DNA of 64,000 bases from Sphingomonas oligoaromativorans (GCF_011762195.1 NZ_JAASQK010000006.1:62001-126000), one strand, 5' to 3'. Counted from the first letter of the stretch, positions 26,510 to 36,057 are shown. Numbers and translations are program-made. The notes: generated by a model from the letters alone, not told the origin.

Positions 26510-27388
26510 TCAGCGCAGCTTCAGCGTCATGCTCGGCTGCTTGCCCACGCCGTGGACCTCCACCCGGTCGGCGAAGAAATCGAGGCGGGCATAGGCCGTC
26601 TCGGGCGTGTCGAGCATCGCCTTCAGGTTGAGATAGTGGATGCCGCTCCGCACCCCGTAATTGCCCTCGTGATTATGGCCGTCGAGCCAGATCTTCACCG
26701 AAGCGTGCCGGTCGAGCAGGGCGCGGACCTCGGCGGCGTTCCAGAGATTGTGCGGGTTCTCCGGCCAGAGCGGGAAATGGCTGAACAGCATCACCTTGAG
26801 GCCCCGCCGGTCGGCGTCGGTGAGCCGGGCGTCGATCCAGCGCATCTGCGCCTCGTCGATGCCGCCGTCCCACAGCGGCGCTTGCGGATAGAGGCGCTGA
26901 TGCACGTCCATGCTGTGGGCCAGCTCCGCGCTGCCCGCCGACCAGCCATAGCTGGAGAGCCCGTTGCCGTCGGTGACGAGGAACATCCAGCCATGCTGTT
27001 CGAAGCTGTAATAGCGCGCCGGCATCCCCAGCCGCGCGGGCACCTGCGGCTTGTGCGCGTCGTCCACCGCGAAATCATGGTTGCCCAGCACGAAATGCCA
27101 TGGATGGCGGAGCTTCCGGGTGATCGGCATCAGCGTGTCGAAGCTCGCCCAGTCGCGATCGATGAAGTCGCCGAGATGGACGACGAAGGAGATCTTCCGC
27201 CGGTTGAAGTCCGCCACCGCCGCTTCGAGCTTGCCCGGCGCGGTGTCGTAGAGGCGGGGCGGGGCGTTGGGCTCGGCCGCGAACTGGCAGTCCGCGATCG
27301 CGCCGATGCTGAAGGCGGGCTGCGCTTCCTTCGCGAAGGCCCCCGTGGCGAGCGTGGCGGCGAGGACGACGGCGGCGAGGAGGCGCAT
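26510..27388 (-). CDS. Secreted metallophosphoesterase (calcineurin-like)
   Basis: A 292-residue protein with a signal peptide ([16 protein letters not shown]). The dimetal site is visible as ADCQ (the Asp of the D-x-H motif, with Gln replacing His), GDFIDRD, GNHD, SHFP and [10 protein letters not shown]. The DCQ variant is the pattern of Mn-dependent ADP-ribose/CDP-alcohol diphosphatases. It should hydrolyse a phosphodiester or diphosphate in the periplasm. It is divergent from the sigma factor gene, 196 bases away, which raises the possibility of a link with the nearby receptor. Confidence 0.88.
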   Translation of the reverse strand: MRLLAAVVLAATLATGAFAKEAQPAFSIGAIADCQFAAEPNAPPRLYDTAPGKLEAAVADFNRRKISFVVHLGDFIDRDWASFDTLMPITRKLRHPWHFVLGNHDFAVDDAHKPQVPARLGMPARYYSFEQHGWMFLVTDGNGLSSYGWSAGSAELAHSMDVHQRLYPQAPLWDGGIDEAQMRWIDARLTDADRRGLKVMLFSHFPLWPENPHNLWNAAEVRALLDRHASVKIWLDGHNHEGNYGVRSGIHYLNLKAMLDTPETAYARLDFFADRVEVHGVGKQPSMTLKLR

Positions 27389-27534
27389 GGCATGTCCCGT
27401 CTTCGGTGTGGCAGGCGCGCCCGATGGCAGCGAAGTCGCCCGCCCGCCAGCCCCGTTGTCACGGGAGTTTCATGCAGCGGCCCTAGGTGCCCCGAATAAT
27501 CGGCCAGAGAATCGATCCAGGGGGACGCTTCGCC

Positions 27535-27588
27535 ATGATGAGAGTGGCTGGCCGGCGGCCTGGCATGTGCCCGGTGGTGTCGGCATGA
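27535..27588 (+). CDS. Possible 17-residue leader frame coupled to the sigma factor
   Basis: ATGATG at 27535 opens a 17-codon frame (MMRVAGRRPGMCPVVSA) with a strong AGGGGGA nine bases upstream. Its stop overlaps the sigma factor ATG (GCATGA). The sigma factor start has no ribosome site of its own, so ribosomes finishing this frame could restart there. Could be chance, as the peptide resembles nothing I know. Confidence 0.4.
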   Translation: MMRVAGRRPGMCPVVSA

Positions 27589-28118
27589 ACGAGTATAGCT
27601 CCGTTGCGGCCCGCCGTTCGGTGGCGGTCGATGCCGCGCTGCATCCGGCGCTCCAGCGCTTCATCGAGGGCCGGCTGCGCGATCGCTCCGACAGCGAGGA
27701 CATCGTGCAGGAGACCTTCCTGCGCCTCTACGACTATAGCCGGACGCGGACGGTGGCCGATGTCGGCGCCTTCTGCTTCGCGGTGGCGCGCAACCTGATC
27801 CGCGATCATGTCCGCCGCCGCCGCGCCGCGCCGCTGACCGAGGAGCCGACCGAGGCGATCGCCTGCCCCGCGCCGCGCGCCGACGAGATTCTGGGCTATC
27901 GCGAGCGGGTCGACGTGCTGCGGCAGGCGCTGCGCGCGATGCCGCCGCTGCGCCGCGAGGTGTTCCTGCGCCGCCGCCTCGACGAGCAGGATGCCGCCAC
28001 CGTCGCCGAGGCGCTCGGCATCGGACGCTCGGCGGTGGAGAAGCATGTCACCCGCGCGGTCGCCGATCTGCGCCGCGCGCTGGAGAAGCGCGGCCTCGCG
28101 CTGGAGGGCGGGCGATGA
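27585..28118 (+). CDS. ECF sigma factor, FecI-like
   Basis: A 177-residue sigma-70-family factor with region 2 (SDSEDIVQETFLRLYDY, then AVARNLIRDHVRRRR) and region 4 (LPPLR-like MPPLRREVFLRRR, then TVAEALGIGRSAVEKHVTRAVADLR). It overlaps the FecR-like gene by four bases and is followed by an STN-type TonB receptor, the standard cell-surface-signalling order. It should direct RNA polymerase to the receptor promoter when the receptor is loaded. The ATG at 27585 lacks a ribosome site; translation may depend on the leader frame ending there. Confidence 0.9.
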   Translation: MNEYSSVAARRSVAVDAALHPALQRFIEGRLRDRSDSEDIVQETFLRLYDYSRTRTVADVGAFCFAVARNLIRDHVRRRRAAPLTEEPTEAIACPAPRADEILGYRERVDVLRQALRAMPPLRREVFLRRRLDEQDAATVAEALGIGRSAVEKHVTRAVADLRRALEKRGLALEGGR

Positions 28119-28987
28119 GCGCGCGTCCCGTCACCACCCCGCGCGACGCGGCGGCCAGGGCGCTGCTGTCCGACCCGGCGCTGACCGAGGCGCTCGCCGA
28201 TCCGATCGGCTTCGAGCGGCTGTCCGACGCGGATGTCCACGCCATGCGCGCGCGCCGGCGGCAGCGGATCGGCATGGCGGGCACGCTGGCGCTGGTCTTC
28301 GCGATCGGCGGGGCAAGCTGGTGGGGGCTCCGGCCCGGCCCCGCGCCGATCCGCACCGAGCATTTCGCCACCGCGCGCGGCGAGCGCGCCACCGTCGAGC
28401 TGGCCGACGGATCGACGCTCACGCTCGACGGCGCGACTCGCGTTGACGTCACCCTCGCGCCGGACAGACGGACGGTCGCGCTGACGGCGGGCGAGGCCTA
28501 TTTCGACATCGCGCATGATCCGGCGCGGCCCTTCACGGTCGAGGCCGGCGGATCGAGCGCGCGCGTGCTCGGCACCGCCTTCGATCTCGATCTGACGCGC
28601 GGGCGGGTCGATCTGGCGGTCTATCGCGGCGCGGTGCGCTTCGGGCGGGCCTCTGGCGATCCTTCCGCGCAGGTGGTGCGCGCCGGCTGGCGCTCGCGCT
28701 TCAGCGAGGGGGCGGCCTCCGAGCCCTGGCGCTTCGATGTGACCCGCGAAGGCTGGCGGCAGGGCTGGCTCGACACCGACGGGATGCGCCTCGGCGATGT
28801 GGTGGAGGCGCTCAACCGGCAGGGTGGGCCGGTGGTGCTGGCGCCGCCGGCGGCGCTGGCCGACATGTCCATCGCCGGCCGCTTCCGGCTCGACGATCCG
28901 GCCATGCTGCTCGATGCGATCGGGGACGCCTATGGCTTCCGGGTGAAGCGCGAGGCGGATGGGCTGCGCCTCGAACTGCGTTCCTGA
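28115..28987 (+). CDS. FecR-family anti-sigma/transmembrane sensor
   Basis: A 290-residue protein with a short cytoplasmic part (about 1-51), one membrane helix (about 52-72) and a periplasmic FecR domain: RTEHFATARGERATVELADGS (in two halves), LTAGEAYFDIAHDPARPF and FDLDLTRGRVDLAVYRGAV. The C-terminal GRFRLDDPAMLLDAI is an STN-like small domain common in FecR. It holds the FecI-like sigma factor in check and relays the receptor signal. ATGA overlap with the sigma gene. Confidence 0.92.
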   Translation: MSARPVTTPRDAAARALLSDPALTEALADPIGFERLSDADVHAMRARRRQRIGMAGTLALVFAIGGASWWGLRPGPAPIRTEHFATARGERATVELADGSTLTLDGATRVDVTLAPDRRTVALTAGEAYFDIAHDPARPFTVEAGGSSARVLGTAFDLDLTRGRVDLAVYRGAVRFGRASGDPSAQVVRAGWRSRFSEGAASEPWRFDVTREGWRQGWLDTDGMRLGDVVEALNRQGGPVVLAPPAALADMSIAGRFRLDDPAMLLDAIGDAYGFRVKREADGLRLELRS

Positions 28988-29015
28988 TCGTCACGGAACT
29001 GACGTAAAAGAGACT

Positions 29016-29043
29016 GAAAAATCACACAAAATTCTTTTGTCCG
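29016..29043 (+). promoter_or_regulatory. Candidate FecI-type ECF promoter of the TonB receptor
   Basis: GAAAAA (29016-29021) and TGTCCG (29038-29043) are 16 bases apart, resembling the GGAAAT/TGTCCT elements of the fec system. The spacer contains the palindrome ACAAAA-TTC-TTTTGT (29026-29040). The site lies 67 bases upstream of the receptor start, where a sigma factor from this locus would be expected to act. Confidence 0.4.
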
Positions 29044-29109
29044 GGTTTCGTGGAGGCGCCCGTCTTCCGCTCGGGGCCGCTGAACGGCGGTCGAGCGGAG
29101 GACATATCC

Positions 29110-32100
29110 ATGCAACGCTTCAACGGACTCTCGATGAACAGCCTCGCGCTGGCGCTGGCGGTGGGCGGCATCGCCACGCCGGTGGCGGCGCAGGCGGCGG
29201 ACGGCGATCTCGGCCAGCCGGCGAGTTTCAGCATCGCCGCGGGCGATCTGCGCGGCGGCCTCTCGGCCTTCTCGCAGGCGACGGGCGTGCAGGTGGTGGT
29301 GCCGCCTTCGGCGGTCGAGGGGCGCAGCACGGCGGGCGTCAGCGGCCAGCACAGCGCGCGCGAGGCGCTCTCGATCCTGCTCGCCGGCACGGGGCTGACG
29401 CCGCATGTCTCGGGCAATATCGTGGTGCTCAAGCCCCGCCCTATGCCGCGCCGCGCGTCGGCCGAGCGCGTGGCGGCCACTGACACGGCGATCGGGATCG
29501 GCATCGAGCAGGGCCATGACGACGCGGCGGCGAACCCGGACGAGATCATCGTCTCCGGCTATCGCGCCAGCCTCAAGATCGCGCAGGATTACAAGCGCAT
29601 GGCGGTCGGCTCGGAAGACGATATCGTCGCGCAGGACATCGCGGCCTTCCCCGATCTCAACCTCGCCGAATCGCTCCAGCGCGTGCCGGGCGTCACCATC
29701 AGCCGGGATTCGGGCGAAGGCCGCCAGATCACGCTGCGCGGCCTTGGCCCGGATTTCACGCGCACCCAGTTGAACGGCATGGAAGTGCTCGGCAACACCG
29801 CATCGGGCATGGACAATCGCGGCGCGGTGAGCCGCTCGCGCTCGTTCGACTTCAGCCTGTTCGCCTCCGAGCTGTTCAACCGCGTATCGGTGCAGAAGTC
29901 CTACTCGGCCGATCAGGACGAGGGCGGCATCGCCGGCACCGTGCAGCTCTACACCGCCAAGCCCTTCGACTATGCGGGGGCCAAGTTCGTCGTCTCCGCC
30001 AAGGGACAGACCAACACCAACACCAGCGGCGTGACGCCGCGCGTGGTGGCGCTGGCATCCGATCGCTGGGGCGATTTCGGCGCGCTCGTCTCGGTCGCCT
30101 ACTCCGAGATCAAGAGCAACGAATATGGCTATCGCAACTGGGGCTGGGGGCAGGTGAAGTACAACCCGGCCAATATCGGGCCGGGCATCGACGCCGCCAC
30201 CGCCGCCAAGCTGGAATCGGGCACGATCTACGCGCCCCAGGCGGAATCGCCCTCGACCTGGTGGACCGATCGCAAGCGCCTCGGCGTCACCAGCGCGCTG
30301 CAATATCATGGCGACAGCCTGAAGGTGGACCTCGACCTGCTCTACGGGCGGATGCAGGACCATCGCGACGACTGGGCGATCGCGGCCGCCGGCAGCAATG
30401 CGCTGACCGGCAGCCCGGTCGGCGGCACGCAGGTGATCCAGTCCGCCACGATCGTCGGCAACACGCTGGAGCAGGCGAGCTATACCGGCGTCGACCAGCG
30501 CTCCGAACACCATATCGTCAAGAACCACACCGATTTCTATCAGGGCGCTCTCACCAGTAGCTGGCAGGCGACCGACCGGCTGAAATTCAGCGCGCTCGGC
30601 GGCTATGAGCAGTCCGACTTCCGCCAGCCGGTGTTCGACAAGGTGTTTCTGGAATCGCAGAACCATGCGTTCAGCTTCGACAACCAGCCGACCATCCCGA
30701 CCAACACCTACGGCTTCGACGTCGCCGATCCGTCCCAGTGGCAGCTCATGCGTCTCGACACGCAGGAGAACGCCATCACCAACAAATATGCCAACGGCAA
30801 GCTGGCCGCGAACTACAAGCTGAGCGACGCCTCGAACTTCGAGGTCGGCGGCGAGTACAAGCACTTCACCAACAGCGGATACCAGTACAACAACAAGGTC
30901 TTCCACAACGTCCCGACCGACACGATCATCCCGGATTCGCTCAAGCAGGTGATCGATAAGGATTCGCTGATCCCCTATGTCGGCGGCGACATCGACGGCA
31001 TCTATTCGCTGATCGGCGATCCGCGGAACCTCAACGCCGCCTTCCTCCAGGCGGGTTCGGACTATCGCGTCGACGAGAAGACATGGAGCGGATACGCCCA
31101 ATATGATCTCGATACCTGGCTGTTCGGCATGGAAGTCCGCGCCAATGCGGGCGTGCGCTATTACGACACCGCGCTGGTGTCGTCGGGCCACCTGACAGCG
31201 CCGGTGAACGGCGTGACGACGCTGGTGCCGGTGTCGATCACCACGCACAGCCATGGCTGGCTGCCCGCGGCCAACCTCGCGGTGAACATCCAGAAGAACC
31301 TGATCGGCCGCCTCAGCGTCAGCCGCAACGTGAACCGTCCGGCGCTCGGCGATCTCGCGGCGGCGGGCTCGATCACCACCCGCCCGAACGGCGGCTCGGT
31401 GAGCTTCGGCAACCCCTTCCTCAAGCCCTACAAGGCGACCTCGGTGGAAGGCTCGCTCGAATATTACATGGGCGGCAAGGGCTTCGCGTCGCTGGGCTTC
31501 TTCTACAAGCATATGGACAGCTTCACGACGCCGACGACGACGCAGCTTCCCTACAGCCAGACCGGCCTGCCGCTGTCGCTGCTCATTCCGGGCGAGACGG
31601 CGGACACGATCTTCGACGTTAGCCGCCCGATCAACGGGCCGGGCGCGGACATCAAGGGCGTCGAGGCGTCGTTCCAGCACGACTTCGACTTCCTGCCGGG
31701 CGCGCTCAGGCATCTCGGCATCAACGTGAACGGCACCTATTTCGACGGCCACCAGTCCGCGATCATCAGCGGTGCTGCGGTGCGCATCCCGCTGTTCAAC
31801 CTGTCCAAATGGGCGGCCAACGCCACCCTCTATTACGACACGGACCGCTGGGGCGCCCGCATCTCCACCGCGTACCGCAGCCGGTATCTGACGAGCGGCG
31901 GCAGCGGCGGCAATGTCGGCGACGGCATCCGCGCCACCAACAATGTCGACGCGCAGGCGCACTTCAACATCAACCCGCGCCTGAAGCTGGTGGTCGAGGG
32001 CATCAACCTCACCAATCAGGCGATCGAGCAGTTCACCGACCTGAAGGCCGACCGCACCGAGGTCTACACGACCAGCGGCCGCACCTTCACCTTCGGCGTC

Positions 32101-32115
32101 ACCGCCGAATTCTGA
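29110..32115 (+). CDS. TonB-dependent receptor with STN signalling domain
   Basis: A 1001-residue outer-membrane receptor: signal peptide, then an STN domain (about residues 33-115; ASFSIAAGDLRGGLSAFSQ, LSILLAGTGLTPHV), then the plug (NLAESLQRVPGVTISRDSG, ITLRGLGPDFTRTQLNG, DQDEGGIAGTVQLYTAKP), then a barrel ending FTFGVTAEF. The STN domain contacts the FecR-like protein to report ligand binding. GGAGG lies eight bases before the ATG at 29110. The ligand is unknown; this receptor type handles sugars, phosphorylated compounds, heme or iron chelates in different species. Confidence 0.94.
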   Translation: MQRFNGLSMNSLALALAVGGIATPVAAQAADGDLGQPASFSIAAGDLRGGLSAFSQATGVQVVVPPSAVEGRSTAGVSGQHSAREALSILLAGTGLTPHVSGNIVVLKPRPMPRRASAERVAATDTAIGIGIEQGHDDAAANPDEIIVSGYRASLKIAQDYKRMAVGSEDDIVAQDIAAFPDLNLAESLQRVPGVTISRDSGEGRQITLRGLGPDFTRTQLNGMEVLGNTASGMDNRGAVSRSRSFDFSLFASELFNRVSVQKSYSADQDEGGIAGTVQLYTAKPFDYAGAKFVVSAKGQTNTNTSGVTPRVVALASDRWGDFGALVSVAYSEIKSNEYGYRNWGWGQVKYNPANIGPGIDAATAAKLESGTIYAPQAESPSTWWTDRKRLGVTSALQYHGDSLKVDLDLLYGRMQDHRDDWAIAAAGSNALTGSPVGGTQVIQSATIVGNTLEQASYTGVDQRSEHHIVKNHTDFYQGALTSSWQATDRLKFSALGGYEQSDFRQPVFDKVFLESQNHAFSFDNQPTIPTNTYGFDVADPSQWQLMRLDTQENAITNKYANGKLAANYKLSDASNFEVGGEYKHFTNSGYQYNNKVFHNVPTDTIIPDSLKQVIDKDSLIPYVGGDIDGIYSLIGDPRNLNAAFLQAGSDYRVDEKTWSGYAQYDLDTWLFGMEVRANAGVRYYDTALVSSGHLTAPVNGVTTLVPVSITTHSHGWLPAANLAVNIQKNLIGRLSVSRNVNRPALGDLAAAGSITTRPNGGSVSFGNPFLKPYKATSVEGSLEYYMGGKGFASLGFFYKHMDSFTTPTTTQLPYSQTGLPLSLLIPGETADTIFDVSRPINGPGADIKGVEASFQHDFDFLPGALRHLGINVNGTYFDGHQSAIISGAAVRIPLFNLSKWAANATLYYDTDRWGARISTAYRSRYLTSGGSGGNVGDGIRATNNVDAQAHFNINPRLKLVVEGINLTNQAIEQFTDLKADRTEVYTTSGRTFTFGVTAEF

Positions 32116-32170
32116 CGCCCCCAAGCGGGCCGTCTTCCGGCAAGGCGGTCCGCCGGGCTATGGCGCGGTG

Positions 32171-33502
32171 ATGGAACCGCTCTCCCGCCGCGCCATCTTC
32201 GCCCAGGCCTGGCCGATCATCCTCGGTCAGGCGCTGGTGCCGCTCGTCGGCATCGTCGACGCGACCGTGATCGGGCGCACCGGCGATGCCGGCGCTCTGG
32301 CGGGCGTGGCGCTGGGCGTCACCGTCATCAACCTCGTCTTCTGGACCTTCGGCTTCCTGCGCATGGGCGTGACGGGGCTGACCGCGCAGGCCAAGGGCGC
32401 CGGCGACATGCGCGAGGTGCCCGCCACATTGCTGCGCGGGCTGGTGCTGGGCGTGGCGATCGGGGCGCTGCTGCTGGCCTTTTCGGGGCTGATCGTGCCC
32501 GCCGCGCTGGCGCTGATGAGCGTGCCGGAACAGGCCGAACGCGCGGCCCACGCCTTCACCGCCGCGCGATTCTTCGGGGCGCCGGGCGCGCTCGGCTTCT
32601 ACGTCATCAACGGATGGCTGCTCGGCATGGGGCGGACGCGGCTGGCGCTTGGCTGCCAGCTCCTGATGAACGGGCTCAACATCGCGCTCGACCTGCTGTT
32701 CGTGAGCGGGCTGCACATGGGGGCGCTGGGCGTCGGGATCGGGACGGCGCTGGCCGAATGGAGCGCGCTCGGCGTCGGCCTCATCGCGGTGCATCGCGTG
32801 CTGGGCGCGGGCTGGTGGCGGATGCTGAAGGGGGAGGGGCTGTTCGCGTTCGCGGCCATGCGGCGGCTGATCGCGGTCAATCTCGACATCATGATCCGCA
32901 CGCTGGCGCTGTTGATCCTCTTCACATGGTTCGCGCGGGCGGGGGCGCGGCTCGGTGCGGTGCCGCTCGCGGCGAACCATGTGCTGATGCAGTTCGTCAG
33001 CGTCAGCGCCTTCGTGCTCGACGGCTTCGCCTTCACCGCGGAGGCGCGGGTCGGCGCGGCCGTGGGGGCGGGATCGCGGACGGCTTTCCTGCGCGCGGTG
33101 CGGCTGACGGGGGAGTTCTCGCTGGCGGGCGGGCTGGTCTTCACCCTGCTCATCGCGCTGGGTGGGAGCGTGCTGATCGACCTCGTCACCCGCGATCCGG
33201 CGGTGCGCGCGCAGGCGGCGGCGATGCTGCCCTGGTGCGCGCTGATCCCGCTGCTCGGCGCGCCGAGCTGGCTGCTGGACGGCATCTTCATCGGCGCCAC
33301 ACGAGGCCGGGTGCTGCGCAACGCGGCGGTGGCGGTGACCGTCGCCTATCTCGCCACCGACGCCGCGCTCAGGGGCCTCGGGGATGTCGGCGTCTGGGCC
33401 GCCCTGCTCGCCAGCTATGTCTATCGCGCGCTGTCGCTCGGGATGTGCCTGCCCGGCCTCGTCCGGCGGGTCGAGCGGGTGGACCCGGCTTTTGTCCTAT
33501 GA
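32171..33502 (+). CDS. MATE-family efflux transporter, DinF-like
   Basis: A 443-residue inner-membrane protein with about 12 membrane segments in two halves. AWPIILGQALVPLVGIVDATVIGRTGD is the N-terminal MATE signature, and repeats of it appear after the midpoint (MRRLIAVNLDIMIRTLALL). GVTGLTAQAKGAGD and FGAPGALGFYVINGWLLGMGRTR are also typical. It should export organic cations or drugs in exchange for Na+ or H+. The ATG at 32171 is preferred over the preceding GTG. No partner genes are apparent. Confidence 0.9.
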   Translation: MEPLSRRAIFAQAWPIILGQALVPLVGIVDATVIGRTGDAGALAGVALGVTVINLVFWTFGFLRMGVTGLTAQAKGAGDMREVPATLLRGLVLGVAIGALLLAFSGLIVPAALALMSVPEQAERAAHAFTAARFFGAPGALGFYVINGWLLGMGRTRLALGCQLLMNGLNIALDLLFVSGLHMGALGVGIGTALAEWSALGVGLIAVHRVLGAGWWRMLKGEGLFAFAAMRRLIAVNLDIMIRTLALLILFTWFARAGARLGAVPLAANHVLMQFVSVSAFVLDGFAFTAEARVGAAVGAGSRTAFLRAVRLTGEFSLAGGLVFTLLIALGGSVLIDLVTRDPAVRAQAAAMLPWCALIPLLGAPSWLLDGIFIGATRGRVLRNAAVAVTVAYLATDAALRGLGDVGVWAALLASYVYRALSLGMCLPGLVRRVERVDPAFVL

Positions 33503-33506
33503 TTTG

Positions 33507-33522
33507 GCAATCGCGCTATTGC
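33507..33522. other. Small hairpin after the MATE gene
   Basis: GCAAT-CGCGCT-ATTGC is an inverted repeat five bases after the MATE stop. There is no T run, so it is a weak terminator candidate; it abuts the possible Fur box. Confidence 0.3.
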
Positions 33523-33539
33523 GAATAGCTATCATTAAT
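33521..33539. promoter_or_regulatory. Candidate Fur box before the siderophore receptor
   Basis: GCGAATAGCTATCATTAAT matches the 19-base Fur consensus GATAATGATAATCATTATC at 11 of 19 positions by my count, and includes the palindrome ATAGCTAT. It lies about 50 bases upstream of the receptor ATG, a sensible place for iron repression. Confidence 0.5.
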
Positions 33540-33589
33540 GTATAGCGCGCCCCGTCGATCACACACAGGTGACTAGGGGTATTCGATTC

Positions 33590-35764
33590 ATGTTCATGTC
33601 CGTCCGCCGGTCCGGTCTGCTTGCCGGCATCGCCGCCTCCGCGCTGCTGGCCGGGGCCGCGCACGCCGCCGATGGCGGATCGAGCGCAGAGGAGATCGTG
33701 GTCACCGGCGACCGCCCGACGACCGAGGCGATTTCGGGCACCAAGAGCAACACGCCCCTCATCGAGACGCCGCAGTCGATCAGCGTGATCGACGCCTCCG
33801 AGATCGCCGGCCTCGGCCTTCAGAACCTCAACCAGGCGCTGCGCTTCGTTTCGGGCGTGACGCCGGAGACGCGCGGCGCGTCGGCCGAGGTCTATGACCA
33901 GTTCAAGCTGCGCGGCTTCGACGCGCCGGTCTATCTCGACGGCCTCAAGCAGTTCGGCAGCCCGAGCGGCTATGTTGCCCCGCAGGTCGACGTGTCGCGG
34001 CTGGAGCGGATCGAGATCGTGAAGGGTCCGGCCTCCGCGCTCTATGGCGCGTCGAGCCCCGGCGGCTTCATCGCGGAGGAGAGCAAGCTGCCGATCGCGC
34101 GCGATTTCTACGGCGCGATGTCCGCCACATATGGCAATGACGATCTCTACCGTATCGATGCCGACGTCGGCGGTCGCGCGGGCCAGAAGGTGCTGTGGCG
34201 GCTCTATGGCAGCGTGAACGGCGCGCACGACCAGCAGACCTATGGCAAGCGCCGCCGCCAGACGGTGTCGGGCGCGGTCACGGTGGGCGACGGCACGCCG
34301 ACCAGCCTGACGGTGCTCGCGGCCTATTCGCACGATCCGTCCAACGGCAATTATGGCGTGTTCCCGACGCTGGGCACGCTGGTCGACAATCCGAACGGGC
34401 GCATCTCCACCCGCTTCTACGGCGGCGAGCCGGGCGACTATTTCAGCCGCAAGCAGGCGGGCATCACCTATATCCTGCGCCATGATTTCGGCGGCGGCTG
34501 GACGTTCCGCTCCTCGGGCCGCTACCAATATGTGAAGAGCGACCTCGGCATCGTCTACACCAGCGGCGCGCCCGTCGACGCGACCGATCCGGCGCCGACG
34601 CTCTATTCCCGCGCCTCCTATGCGACGCACGAGCAGCTCAACAACTGGACCTACGACAACCAGTTGAGCGGCCAGTTCGACACCGGCCCGCTCCACCATG
34701 CGCTGCTGATCGGCGTCGATCGGCAGGTAGCGCATTCGGCCGAACTGTATGCCTTCGGCACGGCGACGCCGATCGACGTGTTCAACCCCGTCTATGGCAC
34801 GATGCCGACGCCGGCCAATCCCTATGAGGTGCCGGGCTATGGTCCGCCCTTCGACACGGGCCTGGCGGCGGCGCAATTCACCGACGTCCACCAACGCCAG
34901 CAGGGCGTCTATGCGCAGGACCAGATCTCGGTCGGCGATCTGCGCGTGACGCTGAGCGGCCGGCAGGACTGGACGCGCCAGACCGACGGCACCCAGGTGC
35001 AGCACAACAAGAAGTTCACCTGGCGCGCGGCCGCGCTCTACAAGACGCAGTGGGGCATCGCGCCCTATGTCAGCTACTCGACCTCGTTCGAGCCGCAGGC
35101 GAGCGTGCTGTCCGACGGGACGCTGGCCAAGCCCTCGCTCGGCAAGCAGATCGAGGCGGGCGCCAAATATCAGGTGCCGGGCACCGACATCCTGCTCACC
35201 GGCGCCTGGTTCGACATCCACCAGACCAACGTCGCGGTGCCGGACAATAATTTCAGCTATCATCAGGCCGGGCGCGTGCGCTCGCGCGGCGTGGAGCTGG
35301 AGGCGAGCGGATCGCTGCCCTACGGCTTCAACGCCAAGGTGGCCTTCAGCCGCCAGAGCGTGAAGGTTCTGGACGATGTCGTGCCCGCCCATATCGGCCA
35401 GCCGCTCGACTCGACCGCCCGCGGCGGCGTCTCCGCCAATCTGGAGTGGGCGCCCAAATCCGGTCCGGCCGAGGGCTTCGCGATCGGCGGCGCGGTGCGC
35501 CATGTCGACAGCGTCTATGCGGATTATTACACCTTCACGGATGGCACGACGCGTCCGCTCCGCACCCCCTCCTACACGGTGTTCGACGCGCTGATGCGGC
35601 TCGATCTGTCCAAGGTCAGCCCGCGCCTGAAGGGCCTCGAGCTGGGCCTGAACGCCACCAACATTTTCGACAAGAAGTATCTCACGAGCTGCCTCGCCCA
35701 ATATTCGTGGTGCTGGTACGGCCAGCGCCGCACAGTGCAGGGCACGATCGGCTATCGCTGGTGA
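33590..35764 (+). CDS. TonB-dependent siderophore receptor
   Basis: A 724-residue outer-membrane receptor with a signal peptide ending AAHAA. The plug shows IETPQSISVIDASEIAG, LRFVSGVTPETRG, FKLRGFDAPVYLDG and RIEIVKGPASALYGASSPGG, the ferric-siderophore receptor pattern (FhuA/FpvA type). The end, CLAQYSWCWYGQRRTV then TIGYRW, is also typical. AGGGG lies ten bases before the ATG at 33590. Its stop overlaps the next gene (GTGA), linking it to DUF3649, PepSY and DUF3325 genes that help release iron from siderophores in other bacteria. The siderophore is unknown and no biosynthesis genes are here. Confidence 0.94.
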   Translation: MFMSVRRSGLLAGIAASALLAGAAHAADGGSSAEEIVVTGDRPTTEAISGTKSNTPLIETPQSISVIDASEIAGLGLQNLNQALRFVSGVTPETRGASAEVYDQFKLRGFDAPVYLDGLKQFGSPSGYVAPQVDVSRLERIEIVKGPASALYGASSPGGFIAEESKLPIARDFYGAMSATYGNDDLYRIDADVGGRAGQKVLWRLYGSVNGAHDQQTYGKRRRQTVSGAVTVGDGTPTSLTVLAAYSHDPSNGNYGVFPTLGTLVDNPNGRISTRFYGGEPGDYFSRKQAGITYILRHDFGGGWTFRSSGRYQYVKSDLGIVYTSGAPVDATDPAPTLYSRASYATHEQLNNWTYDNQLSGQFDTGPLHHALLIGVDRQVAHSAELYAFGTATPIDVFNPVYGTMPTPANPYEVPGYGPPFDTGLAAAQFTDVHQRQQGVYAQDQISVGDLRVTLSGRQDWTRQTDGTQVQHNKKFTWRAAALYKTQWGIAPYVSYSTSFEPQASVLSDGTLAKPSLGKQIEAGAKYQVPGTDILLTGAWFDIHQTNVAVPDNNFSYHQAGRVRSRGVELEASGSLPYGFNAKVAFSRQSVKVLDDVVPAHIGQPLDSTARGGVSANLEWAPKSGPAEGFAIGGAVRHVDSVYADYYTFTDGTTRPLRTPSYTVFDALMRLDLSKVSPRLKGLELGLNATNIFDKKYLTSCLAQYSWCWYGQRRTVQGTIGYRW

Positions 35765-36057
35765 CGAAGGCGCGCGCCCTGCCGGTGCGCTACCGCCTCG
35801 GCGTCGCGGCGCGGGTCGCGGCGGCGCTGGCGGGGGGCTATGCGGTGGCGGCGCTCGTCGCCATCGCGCTCGGCGTGGCGCTGCCGATCGCGCGCGAGGA
35901 GGCGGGGACGGCCGGCGCGCTGGCGGGGATGCTGGCGCTGCCGGTGGCGGCCATGGGCTGCTTCTGGGCGAAGAGCGCGGCGCGGGCATGGGCGGGCATC
36001 CTGATCGCGGCGGCGCTGTTCGGCGGCATCGCGTGGGCGGCGGGGTGGCGCCCGTGA
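35761..36057 (+). CDS. DUF3649-type small membrane protein
   Basis: A 98-residue protein starting at a GTG that overlaps the receptor stop (GTGA). Three hydrophobic segments (AALAGGYAVAALVAIALGV, GALAGMLALPVAAMG, WAGILIAAALFGGIAWAAG) and the AARAWAG motif match DUF3649, a family found beside siderophore receptors and PepSY reductases. Probably an inner-membrane accessory in iron release; its biochemical role is not established. Confidence 0.75.
   Translation: MTKARALPVRYRLGVAARVAAALAGGYAVAALVAIALGVALPIAREEAGTAGALAGMLALPVAAMGCFWAKSAARAWAGILIAAALFGGIAWAAGWRP

Noticed and set aside
28930-32124. Minus-strand open frame of over 1000 codons
   Set aside because: Antisense to the STN-type TonB receptor; composition is Arg/Val/Gly-rich with no family motif, a side effect of high GC in the real gene.
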